Assembly (NCBI GenBank): GCA_021741205.1
Contig: JAIOYI010000006.1
Location: 62,001-126,000, forward strand
DNA length: 64,000 bases
Direction of reading: 5' to 3'
Source of the DNA: Emcibacter sp.
GTDB lineage: Bacteria > Pseudomonadota > Alphaproteobacteria > Sphingomonadales > Emcibacteraceae
In this document: positions 37,437 through 48,852 of the stretch, piece after piece
Numbering within the stretch: the stretch's first letter is position 1
Layout of the letters: every line of letters starts with the position of its first letter
Program-made: the position numbers and the translations under genes
The notes under the pieces: model-generated
What the model was told of the DNA's origin: nothing
What the model saw: only the letters and a program-made list of their open reading frames with translations
Databases searched by the model: none

Positions 37437-38150
37437 TCATTTTTCCAACAAAAAGGTTGCCTTGGTATGGGGTTTAATATTGCCGTGATGAAGAATGACG
37501 GATTTTTCGCTCAGGCCTTTCTCCGCAAAATATTTTTGCCAGCCCTTAAAGCTTCGAAAGGTAAAGGGAAGCGGCATGCCCCAGATACCCTTGCCCTCTA
37601 AGCCCTTGACGATTTTCACGGTTCCGACCGCCATATTGGAATAAAAATCATTCCACACCGTAAAGGCCCATTGCCACGGCGAGAAATAAGTATCCTCATA
37701 AACGATAATGCCTCTGCGGGAACAACGAATGGCCTCAGAAAAGATTTTATCCTGATGTTTCACATGATGCAGCATAAAAGCCATAACAATCACATCAAAG
37801 CTATTGTCCTCAAAGGGCAAAACATACCCATCATAAAAATCAATGGGAATGGTTGCGTTGGCATAATTCACCACATCAACGCCCCGCACGTCCCCATTGT
37901 ATTTTTTGGCAATAGCCTCCCCAAAGCGACCATTGCCGCAACCAACGTCCAGAACCCTGTCCCCATTCTGAATAAAATCACCAATATCCGACAGTCGCCA
38001 TGCCCGCTCATTTTCCGCAGATTTTGTCTGAATTTCAATATATTTACCTTTTGGAATCAAGAGGTTAATTATAAAAAGCGGAAAAGATAATAAAAAATAA
38101 AATATCCCCAAGGGAAGATATAAAATATTACGAATTGGTGTTATAGACAT
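37437..38150 (-). CDS. Class I SAM-dependent methyltransferase with N-terminal membrane helix
   Basis: A methyltransferase of 238 residues. A hydrophobic segment (ILYLPLGIFYFLLSFPLFI, residues 8-26) probably anchors it to the membrane. SAM motif I is VLDVGCGNGRFGEAIA and the later motif is SFDVIVMAFMLHHV, as in Methyltransf_11 proteins. The substrate is unknown; a lipid or quinone is an inference from the anchor. The ATG at 38150 has GGAAG 5 bases upstream and overlaps the end of coq10 by 23 bases, so it is coupled to coq10. Longer in-frame starts at 38162 and 38192 are less likely. Confidence 0.82.
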   Translation of the reverse strand: MSITPIRNILYLPLGIFYFLLSFPLFIINLLIPKGKYIEIQTKSAENERAWRLSDIGDFIQNGDRVLDVGCGNGRFGEAIAKKYNGDVRGVDVVNYANATIPIDFYDGYVLPFEDNSFDVIVMAFMLHHVKHQDKIFSEAIRCSRRGIIVYEDTYFSPWQWAFTVWNDFYSNMAVGTVKIVKGLEGKGIWGMPLPFTFRSFKGWQKYFAEKGLSEKSVILHHGNIKPHTKATFLLEK

Positions 38151-38583
38151 CGGCACTTCCATAAAGTTTATTCGCCCGTCCCTCAAAGGCATAGATCATG
38201 CGGCTTACGGCTTCGGTAAAAAATCCGCCAATCATTTTTTCAAATAGCTTATTTTTAAACTCAAAATCCACCAAAAAATCAACCGTGCAACCGCCCGCCT
38301 TATTTTCGGTAAATTGCCAATGATTATGAAGATATTTAAGCGGCCCCTTGATATAGTCAACCTCGATACGATTGTCCATTAATTTTACCGACGAGGTAAA
38401 GCGTTCCCGAAACATTTTAAAGCCAATAATAAGATCCGCATGAAGGGTTTTCTCTGTACGATTATAAACACGCGCCCCAATGCACCACGGCAAAAACTCT
38501 GGATAGGATTCTATATCGCCGACCATCTCATACATTTGGGCGGCGGAATAGGGAAAATTCTTGACGTCTGTAAATTTCGGCAT
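38128..38583 (-). CDS. Coq10/RatA-family START-domain protein
   Basis: A polyketide-cyclase/START-fold protein (151 residues) of the COQ10 family, thought to bind ubiquinone and support respiration; the E. coli member is called RatA. The opening FPYSAAQMYEMVGDIESYPEFLPWC and the closing helix are typical. In alphaproteobacteria it usually follows lipA and faces cinA, as here. The toxin label of RatA is not implied. Confidence 0.9.
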   Translation of the reverse strand: MPKFTDVKNFPYSAAQMYEMVGDIESYPEFLPWCIGARVYNRTEKTLHADLIIGFKMFRERFTSSVKLMDNRIEVDYIKGPLKYLHNHWQFTENKAGGCTVDFLVDFEFKNKLFEKMIGGFFTEAVSRMIYAFEGRANKLYGSADVYNTNS

Positions 38584-38592
38584 AGAGCGTTA

Positions 38593-39564
38593 TTAATCCT
38601 CGTTTAGGGGATTTAACTTTACCATTTCCTCTATGTCAATGGGGGCATCCATTTTTGTTTGGCTTTTGGCGATTTTACCTGCTCTGGCCGCTTTTAGGGC
38701 ATCGAAATCTTCGCCCGCATGATGCGATGAACGGGTGAGCGGCGATGAAGCCACATGAAGAAAACCCTTGGATTTTGCCCGCTTTGCATATTTATCAAAC
38801 TGTTCTGGGGTTATAAAATCCACAAGCGCCACATGTTTCTTTGTGGGTTGAAGATATTGACCAATGGTCATAAAATCAATATCCGCAGAGCGCATATCAT
38901 CCATGACCTGTAATACTTCGGCCTCGGTTTCGCCAAGACCCACCATGATTCCTGATTTTGTGAAAATGGTGGGGTCAATTTCTTTTACCCTGTCAAGCAG
39001 ACGCAGCGAATGAAAATATCTGGCGCCCGGGCGAATGTTATTATAAAGCCTCGGCACAGTTTCCAAATTATGATTAAAGACATCGGGCTTTGCCGCAACT
39101 ACTTTTTCTAACGCCCCTGGTTTATTGCGAAAATCAGGGGTTAAAATTTCAATGGTAGTGTTTGGGGCATGCAGCCTAAGCTTCTCAATAACCTTAACAA
39201 ATTGATCCGCCCCGCCGTCCTTTAAATCGTCCCGATCCACGGAGGTTATCACAATATGGTTAAGCCCCATCTTACCCGCCGCAATAGCCACATTATCAGG
39301 CTCCATCGGGTCAACGGGGTTGCCCTTGCCCGTCTTTATATTGCAAAAACGACAGGCACGGGTGCAGGTGTCGCCCAAAATCATAACGGTGGCATGTTTT
39401 TTTTGCCAACATTCGCCGATATTGGGGCAAGCCGCCTCCTCACATACGGTATTGAGATTGAGTTCCCGCATCATCCGGAATGTTTCTTGATAGCCTTTTG
39501 ACACGGGGGCCTTTACTCGGATCCAGTCGGGCTTGCGTCGGTATTTTTCAGTCTCTGTCGTCAT
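38593..39564 (-). CDS. lipA: Lipoyl synthase
   Basis: A radical-SAM enzyme (323 residues) that inserts two sulfurs into octanoyl groups on E2-type lipoyl domains. The auxiliary-cluster cysteines are Cys41, Cys46 and Cys52 ([12 protein letters not shown]), the radical-SAM cluster cysteines are Cys67, Cys71 and Cys74 (CTRACRFC), and the C-terminal RSSHHAGE serine is present. It sits 12 bases after lpdA, placing cofactor synthesis beside its pyruvate dehydrogenase target. Confidence 0.97.
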   Translation of the reverse strand: MTTETEKYRRKPDWIRVKAPVSKGYQETFRMMRELNLNTVCEEAACPNIGECWQKKHATVMILGDTCTRACRFCNIKTGKGNPVDPMEPDNVAIAAGKMGLNHIVITSVDRDDLKDGGADQFVKVIEKLRLHAPNTTIEILTPDFRNKPGALEKVVAAKPDVFNHNLETVPRLYNNIRPGARYFHSLRLLDRVKEIDPTIFTKSGIMVGLGETEAEVLQVMDDMRSADIDFMTIGQYLQPTKKHVALVDFITPEQFDKYAKRAKSKGFLHVASSPLTRSSHHAGEDFDALKAARAGKIAKSQTKMDAPIDIEEMVKLNPLNED

Positions 39565-39576
39565 TAAAGTACCTTG

Positions 39577-40998
39577 CTAAAAATGTATTACCTTGCCAAA
39601 GGCATCCAAAACACTTTCATGCATCATTTCAGAAAGTGTCGGATGAGGAAATACCGTATGCATCAATTCCGTCTCTGTGGTTTCAAGGGTGCGGGCAATG
39701 GTATAGCCTTGTATCATTTCTGTTACTTCAGCCCCCACCATATGGGCGCCCAGCAACTCACCTGTTTTAGCATCAAATACAGTCTTTACAAGTCCTTCTG
39801 CTTCGCCAAGGGCAATGGCCTTACCATTTCCCATGAAGGGGAAACGACCAACCTTGATATCTATATTCTTATCACGGGCGGCCTGTTCGGTCATACCCAC
39901 GCTTGCCACTTGCGGTCTGCAATAGGTGCAACCCGGAATATTTCCCTTATCAATGGGGTGTAAGTCTTTGATTTCCTTGTTTCCCTTGTCACGGGCGATT
40001 TTTTCAATAACGATAACGCCTTCATGGCTCGCCTTATGGGCAAGCCACGGTGGCCCCGTCAAATCACCAATGGCATGAACACCCTTGACCCCTGTATGAC
40101 CCCATTCGTCCGCCACAATATGGCCACGGTCAACTTTAATACCATTTTCTTCAAGACCAATACTTTCCACATTGCCTGTGATGCCAATGGCGACAATAAC
40201 TCGGTCAACCTCGATGGTATCCGTCTTACCTTTGTTATCTTCAATGGTGCAAATAACCGAATCTTTTTTCTTGTCGAGCTTTGTAACCGAAGCGGAAGTG
40301 ATCACTTTTAAGCCTTGTGCCTTAAAAGATTTAAGGGCAAAGGCGGAAATTTCTGCATCTTCCACGGGCAGTACCCGAGACAGGGTTTCAACAACTGTCA
40401 CATCCGCCCCAAGTTCATTATAGAAGCTCGCAAATTCAATACCAATGGCCCCAGAGCCAATGACCAGTAATTTTTTAGGCATCACATTGGGTACAAGGGC
40501 ATGGCGGTAAGTCCATATAAGATTTCCGTCTGCCTTAAGGTGAGGCAATTCCCGTGCCCTCGCCCCCGTGGCAAGAATAATATCCGTGGCCTCCACATCG
40601 GCAACCTTCTTACCGTTCTTTGTAACACTCAACAGATTATTTTTAACAAGCTTGCCCTCGCCTTCGATGACTGTGATTTTGTTTTTCTTCATCAAATGGG
40701 CAATGCCGCCACTGAGCTGTGCGGCGATGCCACGACTGCGGCTAACGACCTTATCCAGATCAAAACCCAATTCCTTGGCCACAAGGCCATAATCGGCAGC
40801 ATGTTTCATATTGTGATAAACTTCGGCCGAACGAAGCAACGCCTTGGTCGGGATACAGCCCCAATTAAGACAGATACCGCCAAGATTTTCCCGCTCAATC
40901 ACTGCCGTCTTAAAACCAAGCTGTGCCGCCCGAATGGCGGCCACATAGCCACCCGGCCCGCCGCCTAAAACTACAATATCAAATTTTTGCAATGTCAT
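39577..40998 (-). CDS. lpdA: Dihydrolipoyl dehydrogenase (E3)
   Basis: The flavoprotein (473 residues) that reoxidises dihydrolipoamide in the pyruvate dehydrogenase complex. The FAD motif GGGPGGYVAAIRAAQLG, the redox disulfide Cys43/Cys48 (GGICLNWGCIPTK), the NAD motif IGSGAIGIEFASFY and the C-terminal HAHPTLSE-like segment (HTVFPHPTLSEMMHES) are present. It is 11 bases downstream of pdhC. Confidence 0.96.
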   Translation of the reverse strand: MTLQKFDIVVLGGGPGGYVAAIRAAQLGFKTAVIERENLGGICLNWGCIPTKALLRSAEVYHNMKHAADYGLVAKELGFDLDKVVSRSRGIAAQLSGGIAHLMKKNKITVIEGEGKLVKNNLLSVTKNGKKVADVEATDIILATGARARELPHLKADGNLIWTYRHALVPNVMPKKLLVIGSGAIGIEFASFYNELGADVTVVETLSRVLPVEDAEISAFALKSFKAQGLKVITSASVTKLDKKKDSVICTIEDNKGKTDTIEVDRVIVAIGITGNVESIGLEENGIKVDRGHIVADEWGHTGVKGVHAIGDLTGPPWLAHKASHEGVIVIEKIARDKGNKEIKDLHPIDKGNIPGCTYCRPQVASVGMTEQAARDKNIDIKVGRFPFMGNGKAIALGEAEGLVKTVFDAKTGELLGAHMVGAEVTEMIQGYTIARTLETTETELMHTVFPHPTLSEMMHESVLDAFGKVIHF

Positions 40999-41009
40999 GT
41001 CTTAAATCC

Positions 41010-42275
41010 TCACAGAAGCATTGTTGATGGATACTCAAGGTAAGTCTTTATAGCAGAAAGAAATTCTGCACCAACTGCCCCATCAATAGCCCGATGATCA
41101 CAGGCAAGATTTATGGACATAACGGTCGCAACCATCATGTTTCCGTCCTTTACAATGACCCGCTGTTCCCCACTTCCAACGGCAAGGATGGCCGCTTGGG
41201 GTGGATTAATGACCGCTTGAAATTGCTTGATCCCCATCATGCCAAGGTTCGATATGGAAAAAGTGCCGCCCTGATATTCTTCTGGGGCAAGTTTTCCTTC
41301 CCGTGCCTTTTTGGCAAGTGCCTTTGCCTCTTCTGAAATCTGACGCAAACCTTTATGTTCAGCCCCTTTGATCACGGGCGTAATAAGTCCCCCCTCAATA
41401 GCAACCGCCATAGAAATATCAGAACGGCTATAGTGGCGCATCACGTCGCCGCCAAATTGTACATTAGCCGCTGGCACCTTTTTTAAGGCCAAAGCGCAAG
41501 CCCGAATGATAAAGTCATTAACCGATATTTTATAATCGTCCGACATATTATTCAGTTCTTTGCGGGCGGCGAGCAGATTATCCAGATTAATATCAACCCC
41601 AAGATAGAAATGCGGCACGGTTTGCTTTGATTCTGTTAGTCTTTTTGCAATGGTTTTACGCATATTGCTGAGCTTGATTTCTTCATAAGGGGCATCCCCC
41701 TCCGCTGAGATAACAACGGTTTGAGTAGAAGCCTTCCCAGTAACAGGGATAAAGTTCTCCACATCGCTTTTCACCACCCGTCCCTTTGGACCAGTTCCCA
41801 TTATGTCCGCCACATTAACACCCTTTTGTTCCGCCAAACGCCGCGCCAAAGGCGATGAAAAAACACGCCCCCCTGCCACAGATTTGGTCAAAGGCGGAGC
41901 AGATAGCGGGGCAGAAGATGGTGCAGGAGAAGATGGGGTGGAAATGGCTTTCTTTTCCGCCTTAACGGGCGCTATAGTAGCGGCTTTGGTAACCGTTGCG
42001 GATGTCATCTTATCAAGGGCTGATTTATCTTCGCCGTCCTCTAGCAAAATGGCAATAAGTGTTCCCACGGCCACATCTTCGCTACCTTCGGCCACTAAAA
42101 TTTTGCCAACAACACCCTCATCAATGCTTTCATATTCCATGGTTGCCTTATCGGTTTCAATTTCGGCAATTATCGTGCCGCTTTCAACGCTATCGCCTTC
42201 TTTGACTTTCCATTTTGCCAAAGTTCCCTTTTCCATGGTGGGTGATAAGGCCGGCATAAATAATTCTATACTCAT
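41010..42275 (-). CDS. pdhC: Pyruvate dehydrogenase E2 (dihydrolipoamide acetyltransferase)
   Basis: The core acetyltransferase (421 residues). One lipoyl domain (lipoylated Lys43 in [13 protein letters not shown]), an Ala/Pro/Ser-rich linker, a peripheral-subunit-binding domain ([19 protein letters not shown], about 137-173), then the catalytic domain with His394 in DHRAIDG. The start overlaps the pdhB stop by four bases. A further in-frame run of prolines, serines and alanines at about 108-130 forms the flexible swinging-arm linker. Confidence 0.96.
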   Translation of the reverse strand: MSIELFMPALSPTMEKGTLAKWKVKEGDSVESGTIIAEIETDKATMEYESIDEGVVGKILVAEGSEDVAVGTLIAILLEDGEDKSALDKMTSATVTKAATIAPVKAEKKAISTPSSPAPSSAPLSAPPLTKSVAGGRVFSSPLARRLAEQKGVNVADIMGTGPKGRVVKSDVENFIPVTGKASTQTVVISAEGDAPYEEIKLSNMRKTIAKRLTESKQTVPHFYLGVDINLDNLLAARKELNNMSDDYKISVNDFIIRACALALKKVPAANVQFGGDVMRHYSRSDISMAVAIEGGLITPVIKGAEHKGLRQISEEAKALAKKAREGKLAPEEYQGGTFSISNLGMMGIKQFQAVINPPQAAILAVGSGEQRVIVKDGNMMVATVMSINLACDHRAIDGAVGAEFLSAIKTYLEYPSTMLL

Positions 42276-43642
42276 CTTGATGCTCCCTCTTTATAGCAAA
42301 CCTTTTTAGCAGCCTCGACCACCTGATCGCTATTTACCACAGCAAGTTTTTCAAGGTTCGCCGCATAAGGCATCGGAACGTCTGCATTGGTGACACGGAG
42401 AACAGGGGCATCCAAATAATCAAAGGCATCCTCCATAAGCCGTGCAGAAATTTCAGAACTAATGGAACAACTTACCCAACCTTCTTCTACGCAAACAACA
42501 CGGTTGGTTTTTTGCACAGATTTTATCACCGTATCCATATCAAGAGGCCGCAAAGTTCTGAGGTCGATGACCTCGGCACTAATACCCTCTGTGCTAAGCT
42601 TTTCCGCAGCCTCTAGGGCAAATTTCACCCCAATGGAATAGGATATCAGGGTAACATCACTACCTTCTCTGACAATTTTGGCCTTACCTAAGGGAACCGT
42701 ATAATCCTCGATATTGGGAACCTCAAAGCTTTGACCATAGATCATTTCATTTTCAAGAAAGATAACGGGATTTGGGTTTTTAATGGCGGATTTCAATAAC
42801 CCCTTGGCATCGGCTGCACTATAAGGTGATACGACAATCAATCCCGGTACATGGGCATACCAAGAAGCATAATTCTGGCTATGCTGTGCGCCAACCCGAC
42901 TTGCCGCCCCATTAGGTCCCCGAAAAACGATAGGACATCTGATCTGACCACCAGACATATAATTTGTCTTAGCCGCAGAATTTATAATATGATCAATAGC
43001 CTGCATGGCAAAGTTAAAGGTCATAAATTCAACAATGGGTCGAAGCCCCGCCATGGAAGCACCAACGCCAAGACCCGCAAAACCATGTTCTGTAATAGGG
43101 GTGTCAATGACCCGTCTGTTGCCAAACTCCTCATGCAAACCTTGGGTTACTTTATAAGCTCCCTGATATTCTGCCACTTCCTCACCCATAATGAAAACAT
43201 TATCATCAAGGCGCATTTCTTCGGCCATGGCATCCCGAAGAGCTTCCCGTACCGTCATTGTAGTAAATGTCGTGCCCTCGGGTAAGTTTTCTTCAATAAC
43301 TGCTTTTGCTGTTGGTTCTTCGATGGTCATAACATCAATAATTTTATCTTTTATTGGGGCGGATGAGACAGGAGTATTTGCAATATTTGAAGTGTCCTCA
43401 CCGTCTTCCAGAATAATCGCAATAACGGTTCCCACGGTGATACCCTCACTACCTGCGGGGATGATTATTTTTCCAATCACGCCCTCTTCATCGGTCTCAA
43501 GTTCCATGGTTGCTTTATCGGTTTCAATCTCAGCAACAATAGTGCCAGCAGTTACTTTATCACCTTCTTTTACATTCCATTTGGCAATATTGCCTTCTGT
43601 CATGGTTGGTGACATGGCGGGCAGCAGAATTTCTATGGTCAT
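42272..43642 (-). CDS. pdhB: Pyruvate dehydrogenase E1 beta with N-terminal lipoyl domain
   Basis: The beta subunit of the heterotetrameric E1 (456 residues). It carries its own N-terminal lipoyl domain (Lys43 in [13 protein letters not shown]), a feature known mainly from alphaproteobacteria, then a linker of about 50 residues and the transketolase-like body ([44 protein letters not shown]). The lipoyl domain is highly similar to that of pdhC, suggesting duplication or gene conversion. Confidence 0.96.
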   Translation of the reverse strand: MTIEILLPAMSPTMTEGNIAKWNVKEGDKVTAGTIVAEIETDKATMELETDEEGVIGKIIIPAGSEGITVGTVIAIILEDGEDTSNIANTPVSSAPIKDKIIDVMTIEEPTAKAVIEENLPEGTTFTTMTVREALRDAMAEEMRLDDNVFIMGEEVAEYQGAYKVTQGLHEEFGNRRVIDTPITEHGFAGLGVGASMAGLRPIVEFMTFNFAMQAIDHIINSAAKTNYMSGGQIRCPIVFRGPNGAASRVGAQHSQNYASWYAHVPGLIVVSPYSAADAKGLLKSAIKNPNPVIFLENEMIYGQSFEVPNIEDYTVPLGKAKIVREGSDVTLISYSIGVKFALEAAEKLSTEGISAEVIDLRTLRPLDMDTVIKSVQKTNRVVCVEEGWVSCSISSEISARLMEDAFDYLDAPVLRVTNADVPMPYAANLEKLAVVNSDQVVEAAKKVCYKEGASR

Positions 43643-43653
43643 TTTTTTTTCCT

Positions 43654-44703
43654 TTATTCTGCAACTAAAACATCAGTAAAAAGCTCAGAAGCATCTGGCT
43701 CGGGGCTTTCCTGCGCAAAGCGTGCGGCATCTGCTACGATGGCTTTGATTTCTTTGTCAATGGTCTTGGCATCTTCTTCGCTCATAATATTGTTATCCAA
43801 AAGACGTTTTTTGACCTGATCTATAGGATCATGTTCTGCGCGCATTTTTTGCACTTCTTCCTTGGATCGGTATTTGGCGGGATCGGACATAGAATGTCCT
43901 CGGTAACGATAGGTATTCATTTCAAGCAATATGGGGCCGTTACCTGATCTGCACCATTCAACGGCTCGCAATGCGGCTTCCCGTACGGCCACAACATCCA
44001 TTCCATCAACGGCCTCCCCGATAATACGAAAACTTTCACCGCGTCTGTGAAGCTCCACCTCTGAAGAGGCTCTCTTTACAGCCGTTCCCATGGCATACTG
44101 GTTGTTTTCAATAACAAAAATAACCGGAAGACACCATAACTCCGCCATATTAAATGTTTCATAAATTTGTCCCTGGTTAGAGGCTCCGTCTCCAAAATAG
44201 ACGACTGAAACATTATCCGTTCCCCGATATTTATGGGCAAATCCTAGCCCTGCCCCGATGGGTACCTGTGCGGCTACAATACCATGGCCGCCGTAAAAGC
44301 CATGCTTTACACTAAACATGTGCATAGACCCGCCCTTGCCCTTGGAAATACCCGTCGCACGACCCGTAAGTTCCGCCATAATAACCTTTGGATCAATTTT
44401 ACACGCCAACATATGGGCATGGTCACGGTAGCTGGTTAAAATAGTGTCTCCGTCCTTTAGTGCCGATTGAATACCCGTCACCACGGCCTCTTGTCCAATG
44501 TATAAATGGCAGAAACCGCCAATAAGACCCATACCATACATCTGTCCCGCTTTTTCTTCAAAACGGCGCATCAATAACATTTCTCGATAAAATTCGGTCA
44601 ATTCTTGTGGCGTTATTTGCAATTCTTTAGGTTTAACCGTTTTGCGACGTGCAACAGGTTTACCGCTTTTCGTCATTTTCGGATCAATTATTTTTTTTAC
44701 CAT
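43654..44703 (-). CDS. pdhA: Pyruvate dehydrogenase E1 alpha
   Basis: The thiamine-diphosphate-binding E1 alpha subunit (349 residues). The TPP motif starts at [15 protein letters not shown] and ends ENNQYAMGT. The phosphorylation-loop region [15 protein letters not shown] is present. The frame is open upstream to a TTG at 44724, but the ATG at 44703 gives the usual N-terminus. It is the first gene of pdhABC-lpdA-lipA-coq10, preceded by a 217-base region rich in inverted repeats. Confidence 0.95.
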   Translation of the reverse strand: MVKKIIDPKMTKSGKPVARRKTVKPKELQITPQELTEFYREMLLMRRFEEKAGQMYGMGLIGGFCHLYIGQEAVVTGIQSALKDGDTILTSYRDHAHMLACKIDPKVIMAELTGRATGISKGKGGSMHMFSVKHGFYGGHGIVAAQVPIGAGLGFAHKYRGTDNVSVVYFGDGASNQGQIYETFNMAELWCLPVIFVIENNQYAMGTAVKRASSEVELHRRGESFRIIGEAVDGMDVVAVREAALRAVEWCRSGNGPILLEMNTYRYRGHSMSDPAKYRSKEEVQKMRAEHDPIDQVKKRLLDNNIMSEEDAKTIDKEIKAIVADAARFAQESPEPDASELFTDVLVAE

Positions 44704-44763
44704 ATTTATCAGCCCATCTTGCAAATTTAGAAAGCAACCAATTATGTATACCCTATAAATATC

Positions 44764-44841
44764 ACTTAAATATTAAGTAATAATGACCAAAAGTCATTGA
44801 AATACAAGAGAAATTTTAAATTAACTTATTTTTGGTTAATT
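44764..44841 (-). promoter_or_regulatory. Cluster of three inverted repeats upstream of pdhA
   Basis: Three perfect inverted repeats lie 61-138 bases before the pdhA start: ACTTAA-ATA-TTAAGT (44764-44778), AATGAC-N5-GTCATT (44782-44798) and AATTAAC-N9-GTTAATT (44819-44841). None is followed by a T-run on the minus strand, so operators or promoter elements are more likely than terminators. The first shares the core TTAAATATTAA with the palindrome upstream of dusB. Confidence 0.4.
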
Positions 44842-44920
44842 CAAACTATTAACCCATTGAGAATTAACATTATGGATAATTATAATAAAATGAGGAAAAT
44901 TGAGAAAAAAGGAAAATACA

Positions 44921-45223
44921 TTATTTATGTAATATGATGATATCGTCTTTATGCATTAACCCAAGCATTTCTCTTGATTTTTCATCCAAAAAATCAGAAT
45001 TGATATGATCTGGCTTCAATAATTCCACATGGCTTTCAATTTCCATCCTACGTTCATGCATGAGGCTATATTCCTGATTTAATACTGAAATTTCATCAAG
45101 AAGATTAGCCTTAGTCTGCATACTACGCATGCCATATACAAAGAAATATACAATGAGCATCGAACAGATCATTGGGATGATCATTTTTTGAAGTCTATTT
45201 TGAATGTCTAATAAATATGTCAT
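44921..45223 (-). CDS. FtsB/DivIC-family septum formation initiator
   Basis: A 100-residue bitopic membrane protein: a short cytoplasmic N-terminus, one helix (MIIPMICSMLIVYFFVYGM, residues 14-32), then a coiled coil (MQTKANLLDEISVLNQEYSLM) and a short C-terminal domain. This matches the FtsB/DivIC cell-division family that links FtsL and FtsQ. The position between eno and pdhA is the standard alphaproteobacterial place. Confidence 0.85.
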   Translation of the reverse strand: MTYLLDIQNRLQKMIIPMICSMLIVYFFVYGMRSMQTKANLLDEISVLNQEYSLMHERRMEIESHVELLKPDHINSDFLDEKSREMLGLMHKDDIIILHK

Positions 45224-45371
45224 AAGGATAGAGAATCATAACTGATTCGCCAGGTCAAGAACTTTTTAATTTTCTTTGAATTAATCTAATGACGATGAAA
45301 CCAAAAAGGCTGACTGTTGCGAATACGGCTCCTCCCTAGAACTTGTCAAACCTGTTTTGGGATCGGGTCCA

Positions 45372-46658
<1,287 letters not shown>

Positions 46659-46671
46659 CTAATATATAATA

Positions 46672-48309
46672 TTAAACAAATCTGGATTGTTTTACCGCCG
46701 CCTCAATAAATGATGCAAATAAAGGGTGAGGCGCAAAGGGTTTGGATTTTAGTTCAGGATGAAACTGAACCCCTATATACCACGGATGATCTTTAATTTC
46801 GACAATTTCAGGGAGTTCACCATCAGGTGACAAACCAGAAAAGAACAATCCCGCATCCTCTAATTGTTTACGATAATTGATATTCACTTCATAACGATGA
46901 CGATGACGTTCTGAAATAGCTTCGCTGCCATAAATTTCGCAAACTTTGCTACCGGCTATTAATTTTGCCTTATAGGTACCAAGACGCATCGTGCCGCCCT
47001 TGTCCCCGTCTTCTGTACGTTTTTGCACCGCACCATCATGTTTCCATTCCGTCATAAGACCAACAATAGGATCAGCACAATCGCCAAATTCAGTGGAGCT
47101 TGCCCCTTTAATGCCTGCCATATTACGGGCAGCCTCAACGCACGCCATCTGCATACCAAAACAAATACCAAAATAAGGAATTTTATGTTCTCGAGCAAAC
47201 TGAGCCGCGGCAATCTTACCTTCTGCGCCTCTCTCTCCAAAACCACCTGGAACCAAAATGCCATTCACATGTTCAAAACGTGCGGCGATGTCTGCGCCCT
47301 CTTCAAATATTTTAGCATTGAACCATTCTATATTAACTTTGACATTATTCGCAAACCCGCCATGAATTAATGCCTCAATCAGAGATTTATAAGCATCCTT
47401 TAATTCAGTATATTTACCGACAACCGCAATCGTCACTTCCCCTTCAGGACTACTTACATGCTCCATAATTTTATGCCAACGGGTAAGGTCAGCATTGGTC
47501 AGGTTTGGATCAATTCCAAAGGATAACAAAACTTCGGCATCCAATCCCTCTGCATGATAATTCAGGGGAACCTCGTAAATACTGCTGGCATCAAGAGCCT
47601 GAATGACCGCTGTTTCGCGAACATTACAGAAAAGTGCTATTTTTCTGCGGTCTGAATCCTCAATATCATGTTCTGAACGACAAACCAGCACATTAGGTTG
47701 AATTCCAATACTGCGCAGTTCCTTAACCGAATGCTGGGTTGGTTTTGTTTTAAGCTCCCCTGCGGCACTCAAATAGGGAACAAGCGTTAAATGGATATAA
47801 CAGACATTCGTTCGTCCAAGATCATTCCCAAGCTGCCGAATAGCCTCCATAAAGGGGAGACTTTCAATATCACCAATTGTTCCGCCAATCTCGCACAAAA
47901 CAAAATCCGTATCGCTATCCACATCAGAGGTCGCAAAAGTTTTTATGGCATTGGTCACATGAGGAATCACTTGAACCGTAGCCCCCAGATAATCTCCCCG
48001 ACGTTCTCGTGCCAGAATGTCGCTGTAAATACGTCCAGAAGAAACGCTATCGCTTTTACGGGATGGCACGCCCGTAAAACGTTCATAATGCCCCAAATCC
48101 AGATCAGTTTCCGCCCCATCATCGGTAACGAATACTTCGCCGTGCTGGTATGGAGACATAGTCCCTGGATCAACATTCAAATAAGGATCAAGCTTTCTAA
48201 GGCGAACGGTGTAACCACGAGATTGAAGTAATGCTCCAAGAGCTGCGGACAGTATGCCCTTCCCCAAAGAAGAAACAACACCGCCAGTAATAAAAATATA
48301 TCGTGTCAT
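46672..48309 (-). CDS. pyrG: CTP synthase
   Basis: A glutamine-dependent enzyme (545 residues) making CTP from UTP. The synthase domain opens with [19 protein letters not shown]. The class I glutaminase domain has the nucleophile in [18 protein letters not shown] and the His/Glu pair in GVQFHPE. The order tpiA-secG-pyrG-eno is conserved in alphaproteobacteria. A 19-bp imperfect palindrome (48342-48360) lies 33 bases upstream of the start. Confidence 0.98.
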   Translation of the reverse strand: MTRYIFITGGVVSSLGKGILSAALGALLQSRGYTVRLRKLDPYLNVDPGTMSPYQHGEVFVTDDGAETDLDLGHYERFTGVPSRKSDSVSSGRIYSDILARERRGDYLGATVQVIPHVTNAIKTFATSDVDSDTDFVLCEIGGTIGDIESLPFMEAIRQLGNDLGRTNVCYIHLTLVPYLSAAGELKTKPTQHSVKELRSIGIQPNVLVCRSEHDIEDSDRRKIALFCNVRETAVIQALDASSIYEVPLNYHAEGLDAEVLLSFGIDPNLTNADLTRWHKIMEHVSSPEGEVTIAVVGKYTELKDAYKSLIEALIHGGFANNVKVNIEWFNAKIFEEGADIAARFEHVNGILVPGGFGERGAEGKIAAAQFAREHKIPYFGICFGMQMACVEAARNMAGIKGASSTEFGDCADPIVGLMTEWKHDGAVQKRTEDGDKGGTMRLGTYKAKLIAGSKVCEIYGSEAISERHRHRYEVNINYRKQLEDAGLFFSGLSPDGELPEIVEIKDHPWYIGVQFHPELKSKPFAPHPLFASFIEAAVKQSRFV

Positions 48310-48421
48310 GGGCAGAAATTATCCCGAACATACATTACCGTCCAATTCCATATGAATCGGACTGCCATTTATAGTATCATATCCGAAACAGACAAAAAAT
48401 CGTTTCAGAATAAATATTACA

Positions 48422-48745
48422 TTATTCAGAATCCGGAATAACAGGTGCTTTATCTTCTGTTACTGTCGGAATATTCTGTTCGATAACCTTCTTGTCAACG
48501 TCAAAAACGGAGATGTCTTCGGATTGTTGTTTGGCAATCACGGCAAGCCCAAGACTTGTCACAAAAAAACCAACCGCCAGAAAGGTTGTAATTCTTGTCA
48601 GTAACGTAGCGGCGCTACGACCCGACATCATTCCTCCCTGACCACCGCCAATACCCAATGCACCACCTGTAGAGCGCTGAAGGAGAACCATCACCACAAG
48701 GCTTATCGTCAAAATCAAATGAATAACAAGAATGACCTCTTGCAT
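48422..48745 (-). CDS. secG: Preprotein translocase subunit SecG
   Basis: The small accessory subunit of the SecYEG channel (107 residues). Two membrane helices (VILVIHLILTISLVVMVLL and ATLLTRITTFLAVGFFVTS) surround the Gly-rich loop ALGIGGGQGGMMSGR that is diagnostic for SecG. An acidic C-terminal tail of about 35 residues follows. Confidence 0.94.
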   Translation of the reverse strand: MQEVILVIHLILTISLVVMVLLQRSTGGALGIGGGQGGMMSGRSAATLLTRITTFLAVGFFVTSLGLAVIAKQQSEDISVFDVDKKVIEQNIPTVTEDKAPVIPDSE

Positions 48746-48852
48746 AACTAAAACTCTTCTATTATCTGCGAAATATAATGATCAAGTTGGCTTTTACTCT
48801 AATCTTGTTCATATGGCTAGTCTAAAATGATCATATAACCAAATTGATTTGT

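Noticed and set aside
48385-48406. GAAAC/GTTTC hairpin between secG and pyrG as a terminator
   Set aside because: The stem is only 5 bp and the T-run lies inside the loop instead of after it.
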